Shown: positions 53,039 to 62,002, numbered from the stretch's first letter. The stretch is 64,000 nucleotides of DNA from Pseudobutyrivibrio ruminis (GCA_015057305.1 SVES01000009.1:1-64000); one strand, 5' to 3'. Translations and numbers: made by a program. Notes: generated by a model not told the origin, from the letters alone.

Positions 53039-54655
53039 TTATGCTCCCCAATCCTCGTTTAACCAATTTCTAAGAAGCTGAGCAACAGCTTCAGGTTTTT
53101 CATCTACGAATTTTTCAATAAGTAGTCGAGCCTCGGACTTTTCAGTGTAGCCAATATCCTCAAGCTCTTCTTCCTCCTCTTCCTGAGTAGAAGCAATTAA
53201 ATCATCAATTGTAAGCTCTTGCTCCACTGGCTCCTCTTCCTCTGTACGAAGGCTTCTAAATACAACAAAGCCAAGCATGAGGAATATCAAAGCAGCAAGA
53301 ACAATCTGTAATATATCAGTAAGTCCAATACCAGAGCCCTCTGAATACTGGAACATAGGTATCTCGTAAGCAACAACCTTTACACTAGTAGTTGGAAAGC
53401 CTGTGGCCTGTGCCACAACTTCAATAATATCGTCAGATACCTCCATCTGAACTGGGTCTGAATTTGCATTAACAAATTCGTCGAAGGTCTGTCCCAATTC
53501 ATCAAGAGTACCGTCGCTTTCCATCTTATCCTGGTTATAAATTGCATAAGTCTTGCAGGTAACAGAAATAGACGATTCCTCCAAAGCTCTCTTACCCATT
53601 TCATCCTTGTGAGTAGTAATTCTCTCATCAGGTAGATAATCCTTATAAAATTCCTCAGTAGATGTTTCTGTGGTGGAACCGTCCTCAATAACATAGGTTG
53701 TGTCATCATCATTAGAATCAGTTCCAGGCACACCACCAGAACCTCCGACAGATTCAGAGGTGGAACCAGACTCACTGTCTAAATACCCCTCTGTTCGTCC
53801 CTCATCAATTGAGTAATCATAGTCAACATAGCTATTTTCATCAAAATTCATTGAAAGATTAACACCAACAGAAATGTCATCATAAAGATTAGTGCCATCT
53901 AAAACAGTATGTACTCTGTTGGCAATTTCACTGCTAGCCTTTTCTCTGGCATCTTGATTGCCGGCTGCTGTGGTAAGTAACTGAGTCTCATCATCCCCAG
54001 AGTAAAGCATATTTCCATCTGTATCCATAATGGCAATATTTTCATCGTCAGCGTTACCCAGGTTAACAGCCATAAATCTAGCAAATGCAGCGGCAGTTTC
54101 CTCACTAATTGGAGTATTTAAATCTAATGTAACTGTAGCCCAAGAAGGCTGCTCTTTGGCAATCAAAGTACCATCCTGCTCAGGAATATTCAAAATTACA
54201 GTTGCATCATCAACCATGCTTTGAGTTTCTAAAGCCTCTTCAAATTTTTTCTCCAAATATAGCTTATATTTCTTTTGTTTGTCAGCCTCTGTTGTTGAAA
54301 AGCTACCATCGATGGCATCATCAATAGTATAGCCTGATGCTGGAATGGAATTAGAGCCAAGCAAAACATTAGCATTACCATAATCCTTGTCTTCAACGTA
54401 ATAGGTGAAGCCATCCTCGCTAGTCTCGTATTTTATTCCTTCGCCATCAAGAAGCTCTCCTACAGCGGCAGCTTGTGTTCCGTCTTCACACTTTACAAGC
54501 TGAACCATAGTAGGCTGTGAAATAACTACTCCTAAAATAATGAAGGACACGATAACAACAGCAGTTATTGATATAATCAAAATCTGCTGTCGTCTAGTAA
54601 ACTTTCTCCACCATTCAAGTATTCGATTTAAAATTCCTTGAATCTGTTCTGGCAT
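53039..54655 (-). CDS. fliF: Flagellar MS-ring protein FliF
   Basis: Forms the membrane MS ring, base of the motor. One helix near residues 27-48 (LIISITAVVIVSFIILGVVI) and one near 447-467 (TDILQIVLAALIFLMLGFVV) flank the large periplasmic-side domain with PEQDGTLIAKEQPSWATVTL. An acidic segment and the C-terminal FliG-binding tail (LLIEKFVDEKPEAVAQLLR) follow. Length 538. It follows fliE by 21 bases. Confidence 0.97.
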   Translation of the reverse strand: MPEQIQGILNRILEWWRKFTRRQQILIISITAVVIVSFIILGVVISQPTMVQLVKCEDGTQAAAVGELLDGEGIKYETSEDGFTYYVEDKDYGNANVLLGSNSIPASGYTIDDAIDGSFSTTEADKQKKYKLYLEKKFEEALETQSMVDDATVILNIPEQDGTLIAKEQPSWATVTLDLNTPISEETAAAFARFMAVNLGNADDENIAIMDTDGNMLYSGDDETQLLTTAAGNQDAREKASSEIANRVHTVLDGTNLYDDISVGVNLSMNFDENSYVDYDYSIDEGRTEGYLDSESGSTSESVGGSGGVPGTDSNDDDTTYVIEDGSTTETSTEEFYKDYLPDERITTHKDEMGKRALEESSISVTCKTYAIYNQDKMESDGTLDELGQTFDEFVNANSDPVQMEVSDDIIEVVAQATGFPTTSVKVVAYEIPMFQYSEGSGIGLTDILQIVLAALIFLMLGFVVFRSLRTEEEEPVEQELTIDDLIASTQEEEEEELEDIGYTEKSEARLLIEKFVDEKPEAVAQLLRNWLNEDWGA

Positions 54656-54676
54656 ATAATCTCCCTTTACCTAAAA

Positions 54677-54979
54677 CTAGATTTGCATCTGCATTATCTG
54701 TTGATATGCTTCTAATACTCTATCTCTAACAGCTACAGTATACTGTAGTGCAATATTTGCTTTCTGTTCAGCCACCATTAAATCATGAGTATTATCTGTC
54801 TCACCAAGCATAAATGCCACTTCTTCTCTATGAGCCTCTTGAACCTGAGTGTTTGTATCATCCAGTAAGCTCATTACAGAATTAAGCATACTCTGAAAGC
54901 CTTTTTCGGCATCTACCTTTGTTTCGTTAGATGTAACTGGCGTAGCGCCATATAAACTTTGAATAGAAGAAACGTCCAT
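54677..54979 (-). CDS. fliE: Flagellar MS-ring/rod junction protein FliE
   Basis: Joins the MS ring to the rod. The 100 residues end in the family helix VAEQKANIALQYTVAVRDRV, with YQQIMQMQI at the C-terminus. It lies 21 bases before fliF. Its ribosome binding site (GGGAGG) is part of a 25-nt repeat that occurs twice between flgC and fliE. The short hydrophilic N-terminus is normal. Confidence 0.95.
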   Translation of the reverse strand: MDVSSIQSLYGATPVTSNETKVDAEKGFQSMLNSVMSLLDDTNTQVQEAHREEVAFMLGETDNTHDLMVAEQKANIALQYTVAVRDRVLEAYQQIMQMQI

Positions 54980-54985
54980 TTAATC

Positions 54986-55010
54986 TCCTCCCACAAGTGG
55001 GTCCCTCCTT
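54986..55010 (-). repeat. 25-nt direct repeat, copy next to fliE
   Basis: Identical to 55077-55101. On the minus strand it reads AAGGAGG, a hairpin CCCAC-TT-GTGGG and GGAGGA, so two ribosome-binding-like motifs flank a 5-bp hairpin. The last motif serves fliE. Confidence 0.9.
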
Positions 55011-55022
55011 ATATTTGATGAA

Positions 55023-55062
55023 GAAGTGCCATTTAAAGATTTGCTTCGCAAATGGGCACTTC
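55023..55062 (-). repeat. Inverted repeat between the two 25-nt repeats
   Basis: GAAGTGCC (55023-55030) and GGCACTTC (55055-55062) are perfect complements, with an inner ATTTGC/GCAAAT hairpin (55039-55044 with 55048-55053). It lies in the middle of the 132-base flgC-fliE gap. Confidence 0.85.
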
Positions 55063-55076
55063 AGGATATTAAGGAA

Positions 55077-55101
55077 TCCTCCCACAAGTGGGTCCCTCCT
55101 T
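55077..55101 (-). repeat. 25-nt direct repeat, copy next to flgC
   Basis: Second identical copy, 91 bases from the first, ten bases after the flgC stop. No start codon follows it at a useful distance, so here the ribosome-binding-like motifs have no gene to serve. Confidence 0.9.
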
Positions 55102-55111
55102 AATATATTAT

Positions 55112-55564
55112 TTACTGTCCAATCTGGATTCCTGAGGAAGCCATTGATTTAATTGCCTGGAAGGCAGTCACATTAGCCTCATAGGATCTGCTGGCGTCGA
55201 TAAGGTTAGTCATTTCTGTAACAGTATTTACATTTGGATAAGATACATACCCATTTTCATCAGCGTCCGGATGTGATGGGTCGTATTCCATAATAAAATC
55301 TGTTGTGGTGTCCTCTGAAACCTTTGAAACCTTAACACCGTTGCCAAGATAAGCGGCAGTGCTGTCCTTAAGGATATTTCTAAAGGATGGAACCCCTGCT
55401 TTTAATTGTTTTTCCTGGAAAGTAACAATCTTTCTTCTGTAGGGACCGCCATCTTCTGTACGTGTAGTGCTAACATTTGCTATATTTTCGGCAATAACAT
55501 CCATTCTAAAACGCTGTGCTGTCATGCCGGTAGCTGCTATATCAAAAGGTTGAAATAATCCCAT
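55112..55564 (-). CDS. flgC: Flagellar proximal rod protein FlgC
   Basis: Rod subunit. The 150 residues begin with FDIAATGMTAQRFRMDVIAE and NIANVSTTRTEDGGPYRRK, and end in EMTNLIDASRSYEANVTAFQ with a C-terminal SGIQIGQ, the FlgC pattern. It lies 24 bases after flgB. The gap to fliE (132 bases) is unusually long for this operon and holds the repeats described above. Confidence 0.97.
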   Translation of the reverse strand: MGLFQPFDIAATGMTAQRFRMDVIAENIANVSTTRTEDGGPYRRKIVTFQEKQLKAGVPSFRNILKDSTAAYLGNGVKVSKVSEDTTTDFIMEYDPSHPDADENGYVSYPNVNTVTEMTNLIDASRSYEANVTAFQAIKSMASSGIQIGQ

Positions 55565-55588
55565 AGCTTTAACCTCCTACAAATCTAA

Positions 55589-55987
55589 TTATTTAGTCAA
55601 AACTGATTTAAACCTATTTACTTCGTTTGTGATGCTTGTAGTTAGAGTCTGGTATCTAAGCTGTTCTGAAGCAAGCTCCACATTTTCAGTATCCATATCT
55701 ACATTATTTCCATCAAGACGGTATGAGTAATTCTCGTAGTCAGTGTATTCGATGCCGTCAATGTGATTTCCATCATCATCTAATTTATTTACAGCTCTCT
55801 CCAATGACCTATCGTGTGTATTAAGAAGTTCTTTTCGAAGAACACTTTCAAACTCAATATCCTGTCTTTTATATCCAGGAGTATCATTGTTTGAAATGTT
55901 GTTCATAATAAGAGTTTGTCTTTGCCAACTAACATCAGCAGTGTTATCCATCATATTAATAAATCCAAAAGCGTCTGAACTAATCAT
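55589..55987 (-). CDS. flgB: Flagellar proximal rod protein FlgB
   Basis: First rod subunit and first gene of the early flagellar operon. The 132 residues carry VSWQRQTLIMNNISNNDTPG and YKRQDIEFESVLRKEL and the C-terminal ELASEQLRYQTLTTSITNEV. AGGAGG precedes the ATG. The 231-base upstream gap separates it from codY; no convincing promoter could be fixed, though TATAAT-like stretches and a 10-bp dyad are present. CodY control is possible by analogy with B. subtilis but no clear box is seen here. Confidence 0.97.
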   Translation of the reverse strand: MISSDAFGFINMMDNTADVSWQRQTLIMNNISNNDTPGYKRQDIEFESVLRKELLNTHDRSLERAVNKLDDDGNHIDGIEYTDYENYSYRLDGNNVDMDTENVELASEQLRYQTLTTSITNEVNRFKSVLTK

Positions 55988-56024
55988 AATATAATCCTCC
56001 TAGACTACTTTAATTATAAATTAT

Positions 56025-56054
56025 ATGTAAAAAAACACAAGGTATTTTTTACAT
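56025..56054. repeat. 10-bp perfect inverted repeat upstream of flgB
   Basis: ATGTAAAAAA (56025-56034) and TTTTTTACAT (56045-56054) are exact reverse complements ten bases apart, 38 bases ahead of the flgB ATG. It could be an operator or an A/U-rich RNA hairpin; its base bias makes chance formation possible. Confidence 0.45.
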
Positions 56055-56162
56055 CATATTGTATATTTTAAATTTATCAGCCACTAGAAATAGTATTCGC
56101 AAATGATAATTATACAATATAATTATTTTAACCTATATTTGTGTAAAAGTTATGATTTATAA

Positions 56163-56200
56163 ATAAAAAGCAAAAGGGACCTACCTCAGTAAGTCCCTTT
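56163..56200 (-). terminator. Terminator of codY
   Basis: Minus strand AAAGGGAC (56200-56193) pairs with GTCCCTTT (56180-56173), extended by TTAC/GTAG with a G-U pair around a TGAG loop. A TGCTTTTTATTT tail follows. It lies about 20 bases after the codY stop and isolates codY from the flagellar operon. Confidence 0.9.
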
Positions 56201-56218
56201 AAATCCTAAATCCATTTA

Positions 56219-56995
56219 TTATTTATTTTTCTTAATTTCATTGAGTTCATCAAATACAACATCATTTAATACCTTGATATATGTACCCTTCATTCCTGAT
56301 GAACGGGATTCAATAACACCAGCCGACTCAAACTTGCGAAGAGCATTTACAATAACAGATCTTGTTATACCTACTCTATCGGCAATTTTTGATGCAACCA
56401 ACACCCCTTCATTACCATCTAATTCATCAAAGATATGAATGATTGCTTCAAGCTCTGAATAAGAAAGTGTTGAGATTGCGCTCTTAACAACCTGGAGCTT
56501 ACGATTTTCCTCTGCAGATTCCTCATTTACTGAACGCATCATTTCAAGGCCTACAACTGTTGTACCGTATTCGGTAAGAATGATATCATCAATATCGTAC
56601 TGTTTGTCAAATCTGTAAACAAATAAGGTTCCAAGTCTTTCTCCAGCTATATCTATTGGAGCAATTATAGCTGAGTACATATCAATGTCAGCCTTTTCAA
56701 ACCCCAGCGTCTTTAGATTTACATTTTCCTTTGTAGATAAAATAGAAAGCAATCTCTCGTTTAAAAGAGGGTCAATAAATCCTCCCACCTCATCAACAAT
56801 AAGCTCACCTATTTCTGTTGTGTTTGGAAGATGAGATAATCCAAGAACTTTACCTTTCTTTGAAATTACAAGCACTGATGAATCCAAGATTTCAGTAAGT
56901 ACAGAACAAATATCATTGAAGACAACCTTCGATGAATTGTTATTATGTAATAGTTTACCAATCTTTCTTGTCTTATCTAATAATTGTACGCTCAT
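56219..56995 (-). CDS. codY: Global nutrient repressor CodY
   Basis: GTP- and branched-chain-amino-acid-responsive repressor of low-GC Gram-positives. The GAF domain covers about residues 1-155 and the winged helix-turn-helix the C-terminus, with ASKIADRVGITRSVIVNALR and KFESAGVIESRSSGMKGTY typical. Length 258. It lies between topA and flgB; in B. subtilis codY also sits just before flgB. It has its own promoter and terminator. A box-like palindrome upstream suggests self-control (inferred). Confidence 0.97.
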   Translation of the reverse strand: MSVQLLDKTRKIGKLLHNNNSSKVVFNDICSVLTEILDSSVLVISKKGKVLGLSHLPNTTEIGELIVDEVGGFIDPLLNERLLSILSTKENVNLKTLGFEKADIDMYSAIIAPIDIAGERLGTLFVYRFDKQYDIDDIILTEYGTTVVGLEMMRSVNEESAEENRKLQVVKSAISTLSYSELEAIIHIFDELDGNEGVLVASKIADRVGITRSVIVNALRKFESAGVIESRSSGMKGTYIKVLNDVVFDELNEIKKNK

Positions 56996-57064
56996 TTAAA
57001 CTATGTTCCTCCTAAATCTAATCAAAATGACAATTTAAAAATATATTTTGCGAAATTTGTATGT

Positions 57065-57093
57065 ATTATAGCACCATTTGAAACAAATTACAA
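57065..57093 (-). promoter_or_regulatory. Sigma-A promoter for codY
   Basis: Minus strand TTGTAA (57093-57088), a 17-base spacer and a perfect TATAAT (57070-57065). It lies in the 118-base gap after topA. Confidence 0.75.
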
Positions 57094-57094
57094 T

Positions 57095-57109
57095 TAAATT
57101 CAGAATATT
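57095..57109. promoter_or_regulatory. CodY-box-like palindrome next to the codY promoter
   Basis: Minus strand AATATTCTGAATTTA matches 11 of 15 positions of the CodY consensus AATTTTCWGAAAATT, including the central TTCTGAA. It ends one base before the -35 element. Self-regulation is inferred; four mismatches is within what is reported for functional CodY boxes but not proof. Confidence 0.45.
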
Positions 57110-57113
57110 GTAA

Positions 57114-59186
57114 CTATTTATTCTGGCTAACAACAAATCTACACTCATCATTGGCACAAACCAATTTATTACCCTTTTCAACCATGTAGGTTCCGCACTT
57201 CGGGCATTTTTCTGTTGTTGGTTTCGACCAGCTAACAAAATCACAATCAGGATGATTAGAACATCCAAAGAATTTTCTACCCTTTTGGGATTTTCTTATG
57301 ACAACATCACCACCGCATTTTGGACATGGCACGCCAATTTTTTCAAGGAATGGCTTAGTATTTCTACATTCTGGGAAGCCTGGGCAAGCCAGGAATTTAC
57401 CATGAGGGCCAAACTTAATAACCATGTTTCGCCCACACTCCTCGCAGATTACATCTGTAACCTCATCATGGATTTCAACCTTAGCAAGTTCTTCCTCTGC
57501 CACCTTAACAGCTTCCTCTAAATCCGGATAGAAGTTTCTAACAACTGATTTCCATTCTACTGTGCCTTCCTCTACCCCATCTAGAAGCTGCTCTAGATTT
57601 GCAGTAAATTTATCGTCAACAATTATAGGGAATGAGGCAACCATTATGGAATTGACAACCTCACCTAATTCAGTAACAAATAAGTTTCTTGCTTCTTTTG
57701 TAATATAATGACGCTTTAACAGAGTTGTAATTGTAGGTGAATATGTACTAGGTCTACCTATTCCCAGTTCTTCCAAGGTTTTTACCAAGGATGCCTCTGT
57801 AAAATGTGGAGAAGGCTGTGTAAAATGCTGCTTTTCTTCAAAACTGTTGAACTTTAGCTTTGTGTCCTCAGTAAGCTTTGAAAGTGGATGAGTCTTTGAA
57901 TCTTCTTCATCATCAGCAGAAACATAAATCATCATGAATCCATCAAATTTTACAGAAGAATCAGAGGCTGTAAACACTTGATTCTTAGCCTGAACATTTA
58001 TAGAAACAGTATCGTAAATTGCATTCGCCATTTGGCTGGCAACAAATCTTTTCCAAACAAGCTGATATAATCTGAACTGATCTCTAGTTAAGCTTTCCTT
58101 AATCTCAGAAGGAATCAATTCAATATTAGCTGGACGAATTGCCTCATGAGCATCCTGAACCTTACCAGAATTCTTTTTTGAAGCACCTACATTTGCAGAT
58201 AAATATTCCTCACCATAGTTACCTTTAATAAAATCTTCAGCTGCTGCTCTAGCTTCGTCAGAAACTCTTGTAGAGTCAGTTCTAAGGTAAGTAATTAAAC
58301 CGATGGTTCCGTGTCCCTTTACACTAACACCTTCATACAATTGCTGAGCGACACTCATTGTTTTCTGGATTGAAAAATTTAAAGCCTTTGATGCTTCCTG
58401 TTGCATTGTTGAGGTTGTAAAAGGAAGTGGTGCTTTCTTTTCTCTAGTACCTCTCTTTATTGAAGCAATGCTATAAGACGCACCTTTCAGCTCAGACATA
58501 ATCTCATCAAGACTGGCCTTGTCAGAAATGTCTCTTTTACCATTTGTATCACCATAATACTTTGCTATAAATGGCTTTTTTGCTCCTGCAGCATCAAGCA
58601 AAACATCTAATGTGTAGTATTCCTGAGGAATAAATTGTTCAATTTCCTTTTCTCTATCACAAATTATCCTAAGTGCAACTGATTGAACACGTCCAGCAGA
58701 AAGACCTCGTTTAACCTTTGCCCACAAAAGTGGTGAAATCTTATATCCAACCATTCTGTCAAGCATACGACGGGCTTGCTGTGCATCAACCAAATCCATG
58801 TCAATTTCTCTAGGATGCTTTAATGAATTCTTAACAGCTGTCTTTGTAATCTCGTTAAAAGTAATTCTATAAACCTTTTTATCCTGCAAGTTAAGGGCGT
58901 GAGTAAGATGCCAAGAAATAGCCTCTCCCTCACGATCGGGATCAGTTGCCAGATAAATCTTATCAGCTTTTTTAACTTCCTTTCGAAGAGCTGCTAACAA
59001 CTCTCCCTTTCCTCTAATTGTTATATATTTAGGCTCGAAGTCATTATCTGGGTCAAACCCAAGCTGGCTTTTAGGCATATCCCTAACATGCCCCTGGGAA
59101 GCCATAACCTCATAATTACTTCCTAAAAATTTCTTGATAGTATGCACCTTGGCAGGCGACTCAACAATAACCAAATTTTTTGCCAT
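57114..59186 (-). CDS. topA: DNA topoisomerase I
   Basis: Type IA topoisomerase relaxing negative supercoils. The TOPRIM domain reads NLVIVESPAKVHTIKKFLG with YLATDPDREGEAISWHL; the active-site Tyr is in ITYLRTDSTRVS near residue 300. Three C-terminal zinc modules are visible (CEECG, CPKCGGD, CPKCGTYMVEKG), the last being the shortest. Length 690. A sigma-A promoter lies upstream. It comes after dprA, as in B. subtilis. Confidence 0.97.
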   Translation of the reverse strand: MAKNLVIVESPAKVHTIKKFLGSNYEVMASQGHVRDMPKSQLGFDPDNDFEPKYITIRGKGELLAALRKEVKKADKIYLATDPDREGEAISWHLTHALNLQDKKVYRITFNEITKTAVKNSLKHPREIDMDLVDAQQARRMLDRMVGYKISPLLWAKVKRGLSAGRVQSVALRIICDREKEIEQFIPQEYYTLDVLLDAAGAKKPFIAKYYGDTNGKRDISDKASLDEIMSELKGASYSIASIKRGTREKKAPLPFTTSTMQQEASKALNFSIQKTMSVAQQLYEGVSVKGHGTIGLITYLRTDSTRVSDEARAAAEDFIKGNYGEEYLSANVGASKKNSGKVQDAHEAIRPANIELIPSEIKESLTRDQFRLYQLVWKRFVASQMANAIYDTVSINVQAKNQVFTASDSSVKFDGFMMIYVSADDEEDSKTHPLSKLTEDTKLKFNSFEEKQHFTQPSPHFTEASLVKTLEELGIGRPSTYSPTITTLLKRHYITKEARNLFVTELGEVVNSIMVASFPIIVDDKFTANLEQLLDGVEEGTVEWKSVVRNFYPDLEEAVKVAEEELAKVEIHDEVTDVICEECGRNMVIKFGPHGKFLACPGFPECRNTKPFLEKIGVPCPKCGGDVVIRKSQKGRKFFGCSNHPDCDFVSWSKPTTEKCPKCGTYMVEKGNKLVCANDECRFVVSQNK

Positions 59187-59228
59187 TTGAAACTACTCCT
59201 AAATAACCTAAAATAGAAATCGGTTCTC

Positions 59229-59257
59229 ACTATACAACAATATTTTTTTATTTTCAA
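59229..59257 (-). promoter_or_regulatory. Sigma-A promoter for topA
   Basis: Minus strand TTGAAA (59257-59252), a 17-base spacer and TATAGT (59234-59229), each 5 of 6 to consensus, in the 157-base gap between dprA and topA. No clear terminator for dprA is seen in this gap. Confidence 0.75.
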
Positions 59258-59343
59258 GAAAAACTTTATATATTGTTAGAGCAATTTATGTAAAATATGT
59301 TATTATTCAGCCTAAATTTCAAAATGTTTATATGTATTTTTCC

Positions 59344-60435
59344 TTATTTCACATAATTATTTTTAAAAACCTCTGTTAATAGACCATAGCGTTCTAATGA
59401 AAATACAATAGATAAAAGCTCCAAATAATCCATTTTACTTTCCTCTATAACTGTAGAAATACTTTTTGGATAGTCGTCAAACAATTCATATACCTTCTTT
59501 TGTTCTAATGTAAGCTTAGGCATTTGACACTCTTTTTTAGTTCTCTTTAAATTATCAGCTCCATAAGTATCTACTATTTCACCAATAAACGTATCTATAT
59601 CATATATAACACCAGCCCCCTGAGCTATCAGCTTGTTAGCCCCTATGCTTAATGAGTCGCCAACCCTACCAGGAGTCACATATATATCCTTTCCCTGCTC
59701 CAGGGCAAAATCAGCAGTAATTAAGGACCCTGATTTTTCTCTGGCCTCAATAACTATAACAATATCCGATAAAGCCGAAACAATTCGATTTCTTCGGGGA
59801 AAATTCATTGCCAAAGGGCTTGCTCCCATTTGGTATTCAGATAAAATTACTCCATTACCTGCAACAATTTCTTCATATAATAATCTGTTATCTGCAGGAT
59901 ATATTACATCACACCCACTTCCCAACACAGCCACAGTACTTCCACCGCCATTTAGACAGCCCCTATGTCCATAAGCGTCTATTCCTCTTGCCATTCCGCT
60001 GATAACTGTAAATCCATTCTCTCCTAGCTTTTGACCTAGACTTTCTGCCATTCTTTTGCCATAAGCACTACATCTTCTTGCTCCAACGATTGACACGGTA
60101 TTATGAAATGTAGGTAGCTTCCCCAAATAATATAAGCCATAGGGTATATCATATATGTTTTTTAGCTTATCAGGGTATTTTTCATCTTCCATAGTAATAA
60201 ATGAAAATGGCGAGTGTAAGAATTTCTCGTATTCTTTATTCAAATCAAATCTGTTTCTATCTAATATGATTTTATCTGCCGTTTTTTCATCAAGCAATCC
60301 AGAGTCAAGGAACTCTTTTTTATTTGCATGAAAAATATGATAGCTATCATAAAAATAATTTATGAGTTTTGCCTTCTTACCATATGTTATGTCCTCATTT
60401 CGCATAAACCAATATTGATAAATCGAATTATCCAT
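59344..60435 (-). CDS. dprA: DNA-processing protein DprA
   Basis: Loads RecA on incoming single-stranded DNA during transformation. The Rossmann core shows GARRCSAYGKRMAESLG, SGMARGIDAYGHRGCL, VAVLGSGCDVIYP and PRRNRIVSALSDIVIV. A C-terminal winged-helix part follows at about 300-363. The ATG overlaps the comM stop by one base. Length 363. Competence itself is not implied, as dprA is widespread. Confidence 0.95.
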   Translation of the reverse strand: MDNSIYQYWFMRNEDITYGKKAKLINYFYDSYHIFHANKKEFLDSGLLDEKTADKIILDRNRFDLNKEYEKFLHSPFSFITMEDEKYPDKLKNIYDIPYGLYYLGKLPTFHNTVSIVGARRCSAYGKRMAESLGQKLGENGFTVISGMARGIDAYGHRGCLNGGGSTVAVLGSGCDVIYPADNRLLYEEIVAGNGVILSEYQMGASPLAMNFPRRNRIVSALSDIVIVIEAREKSGSLITADFALEQGKDIYVTPGRVGDSLSIGANKLIAQGAGVIYDIDTFIGEIVDTYGADNLKRTKKECQMPKLTLEQKKVYELFDDYPKSISTVIEESKMDYLELLSIVFSLERYGLLTEVFKNNYVK

Positions 60436-61970
60436 TAAACGACTACCTCCCAGTACCTTTTATCCAGGCCTCTATAACAAATAGCCTCCTGCAAATGATT
60501 AAGCTGTATTTCTTCACTATTTTCCATATCTGCAATTGTTCTGGCTACCCTAAGTACCTTGTGATAGGTTCTTGCTGTAAGGTTGTATTTTTCATACATC
60601 GCTTCCATATAATTCATATTATCCTTAGATAGACCACAAAACTTTTCTATAAAGCCACTGGGAATTTGACTATTAAATTTAAAACCATAGGCCTCATAAC
60701 GGCTTTTTTGCATACTATGGCATTTTATTACTCTTCTTCGAATTGCCTCTGAGCTTTCATTTTCTTGTTTGTCAGAAATCTGATTAAAATTTAAAGTAGG
60801 TGCTTCAACGCAAATATCAATTCTATCAAGTAGTGGCTGAGATATTTTGGACAAATACCTTTGAATAGATTGTCTTGTGCAATGACATCTATTTAAATCT
60901 GGATAATAACCACAAGAGCAAGGATTCATTGCAGCAACAAGAACAAAATCCGCTGGATATGTAAAGCTGCCTGCAGCTCTTGATATATGAACCTGCTTGT
61001 CTTCAAGAGGTTGCCTTAATATTTCAAGAGTCCCTTTATTAAACTCGGTAAGCTCATCTAAAAACAATACACCTCTATGAGCAAGAGAGATTTCCCCTGG
61101 GTGAGGATTGTGTCCCCCTCCTACAAGTCCCTGAGCTGAAACTGTATGATGAGGACTTCTAAAAGGTCGATATTTAATCAATCCCTGTCTCTCATCAAAC
61201 ATTCCGCAAACAGAATATATTTTTGACAGCTCCAGCTGTTCCTCATTATCCATAACCGGAAGAATTGAGGGAATACATTTTGCAATCATTGATTTTCCGG
61301 CGCCAGGGGGTCCCACCATAAGCATATTATGCATTCCAGAAATAGCTACTTCACAAGCTCTCCTAAGGGCTTGCTGTCCATTAATCATCGAAAAATCAAA
61401 TTCGTTGAATATTTCATCCTCATTAAACCCAGGATTTTCTGACTCATCAGTTTTATATACACCACTATTAAGTATTTCTATAACTTCACTAATGTCTTCT
61501 ACACCAATAGTTATTAAATCTGAGACCAGTCTTGCCTCCAATAAATTTTTCTTTGGGACAATCAGAATCTGCAAATTATTTCTTTTTGCTTCAATTGCCA
61601 TCGACAACACACCGTTAATGGGCTGTATTTTGCCATCAAGACTTATTTCTCCACATAGGCATATTGTTTGTAGCTCATGACATTCAATCACTCCTATGGC
61701 CGATAAAATAGCCACAGCAATAGGTAAATCGAAGCCTGCTCCTGTTTTTCTGATACTAGCAGGGGATAAATTTACTGTGATTCGTTTTATAGGAAGCCCA
61801 TAGCCTGCATTTTTAAGAGCCGCCCGGACTCTTTCCTTGGCCTCTTTCACTTCCGAAGAAAGATATCCCACCATTTCAAAAATGGGCATACCTTCAGAAA
61901 TATCTGCCTCAACAGATATCAGCTTAGAATCGATACCATAAATGGTAGCCGTATTTACAATACTATACAA
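60435..61970 (-). CDS. comM: YifB/ComM-family AAA ATPase
   Basis: Mg-chelatase-like helicase; ComM promotes branch migration in natural transformation in some bacteria. It has an N-terminal domain with NLSPASIRKTGAGFDLPI, Walker A in VGPPGAGKSMIAKCIP, Walker B in GVLFLDELTEFNKG, NPCSCGYYPDLNRCHC and the C-terminal domain ending in ICYRGLDKRYW. Start is TTG with AAGGAG five bases upstream. 511 residues. Paired with dprA. Confidence 0.94.
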   Translation of the reverse strand: MYSIVNTATIYGIDSKLISVEADISEGMPIFEMVGYLSSEVKEAKERVRAALKNAGYGLPIKRITVNLSPASIRKTGAGFDLPIAVAILSAIGVIECHELQTICLCGEISLDGKIQPINGVLSMAIEAKRNNLQILIVPKKNLLEARLVSDLITIGVEDISEVIEILNSGVYKTDESENPGFNEDEIFNEFDFSMINGQQALRRACEVAISGMHNMLMVGPPGAGKSMIAKCIPSILPVMDNEEQLELSKIYSVCGMFDERQGLIKYRPFRSPHHTVSAQGLVGGGHNPHPGEISLAHRGVLFLDELTEFNKGTLEILRQPLEDKQVHISRAAGSFTYPADFVLVAAMNPCSCGYYPDLNRCHCTRQSIQRYLSKISQPLLDRIDICVEAPTLNFNQISDKQENESSEAIRRRVIKCHSMQKSRYEAYGFKFNSQIPSGFIEKFCGLSKDNMNYMEAMYEKYNLTARTYHKVLRVARTIADMENSEEIQLNHLQEAICYRGLDKRYWEVVV

Positions 61971-62002
61971 TTAAACTCCTTGGGAAAGTTATTGAATGTA
62001 AT

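Noticed and set aside
56074-56100. Sigma-28-like promoter before flgB
   Set aside because: GCTGATAA matches 7 of 8 of the -10, but the -35 region at 14-15 bases is CGAA or GCGA, not TAAA, so it is not supported.
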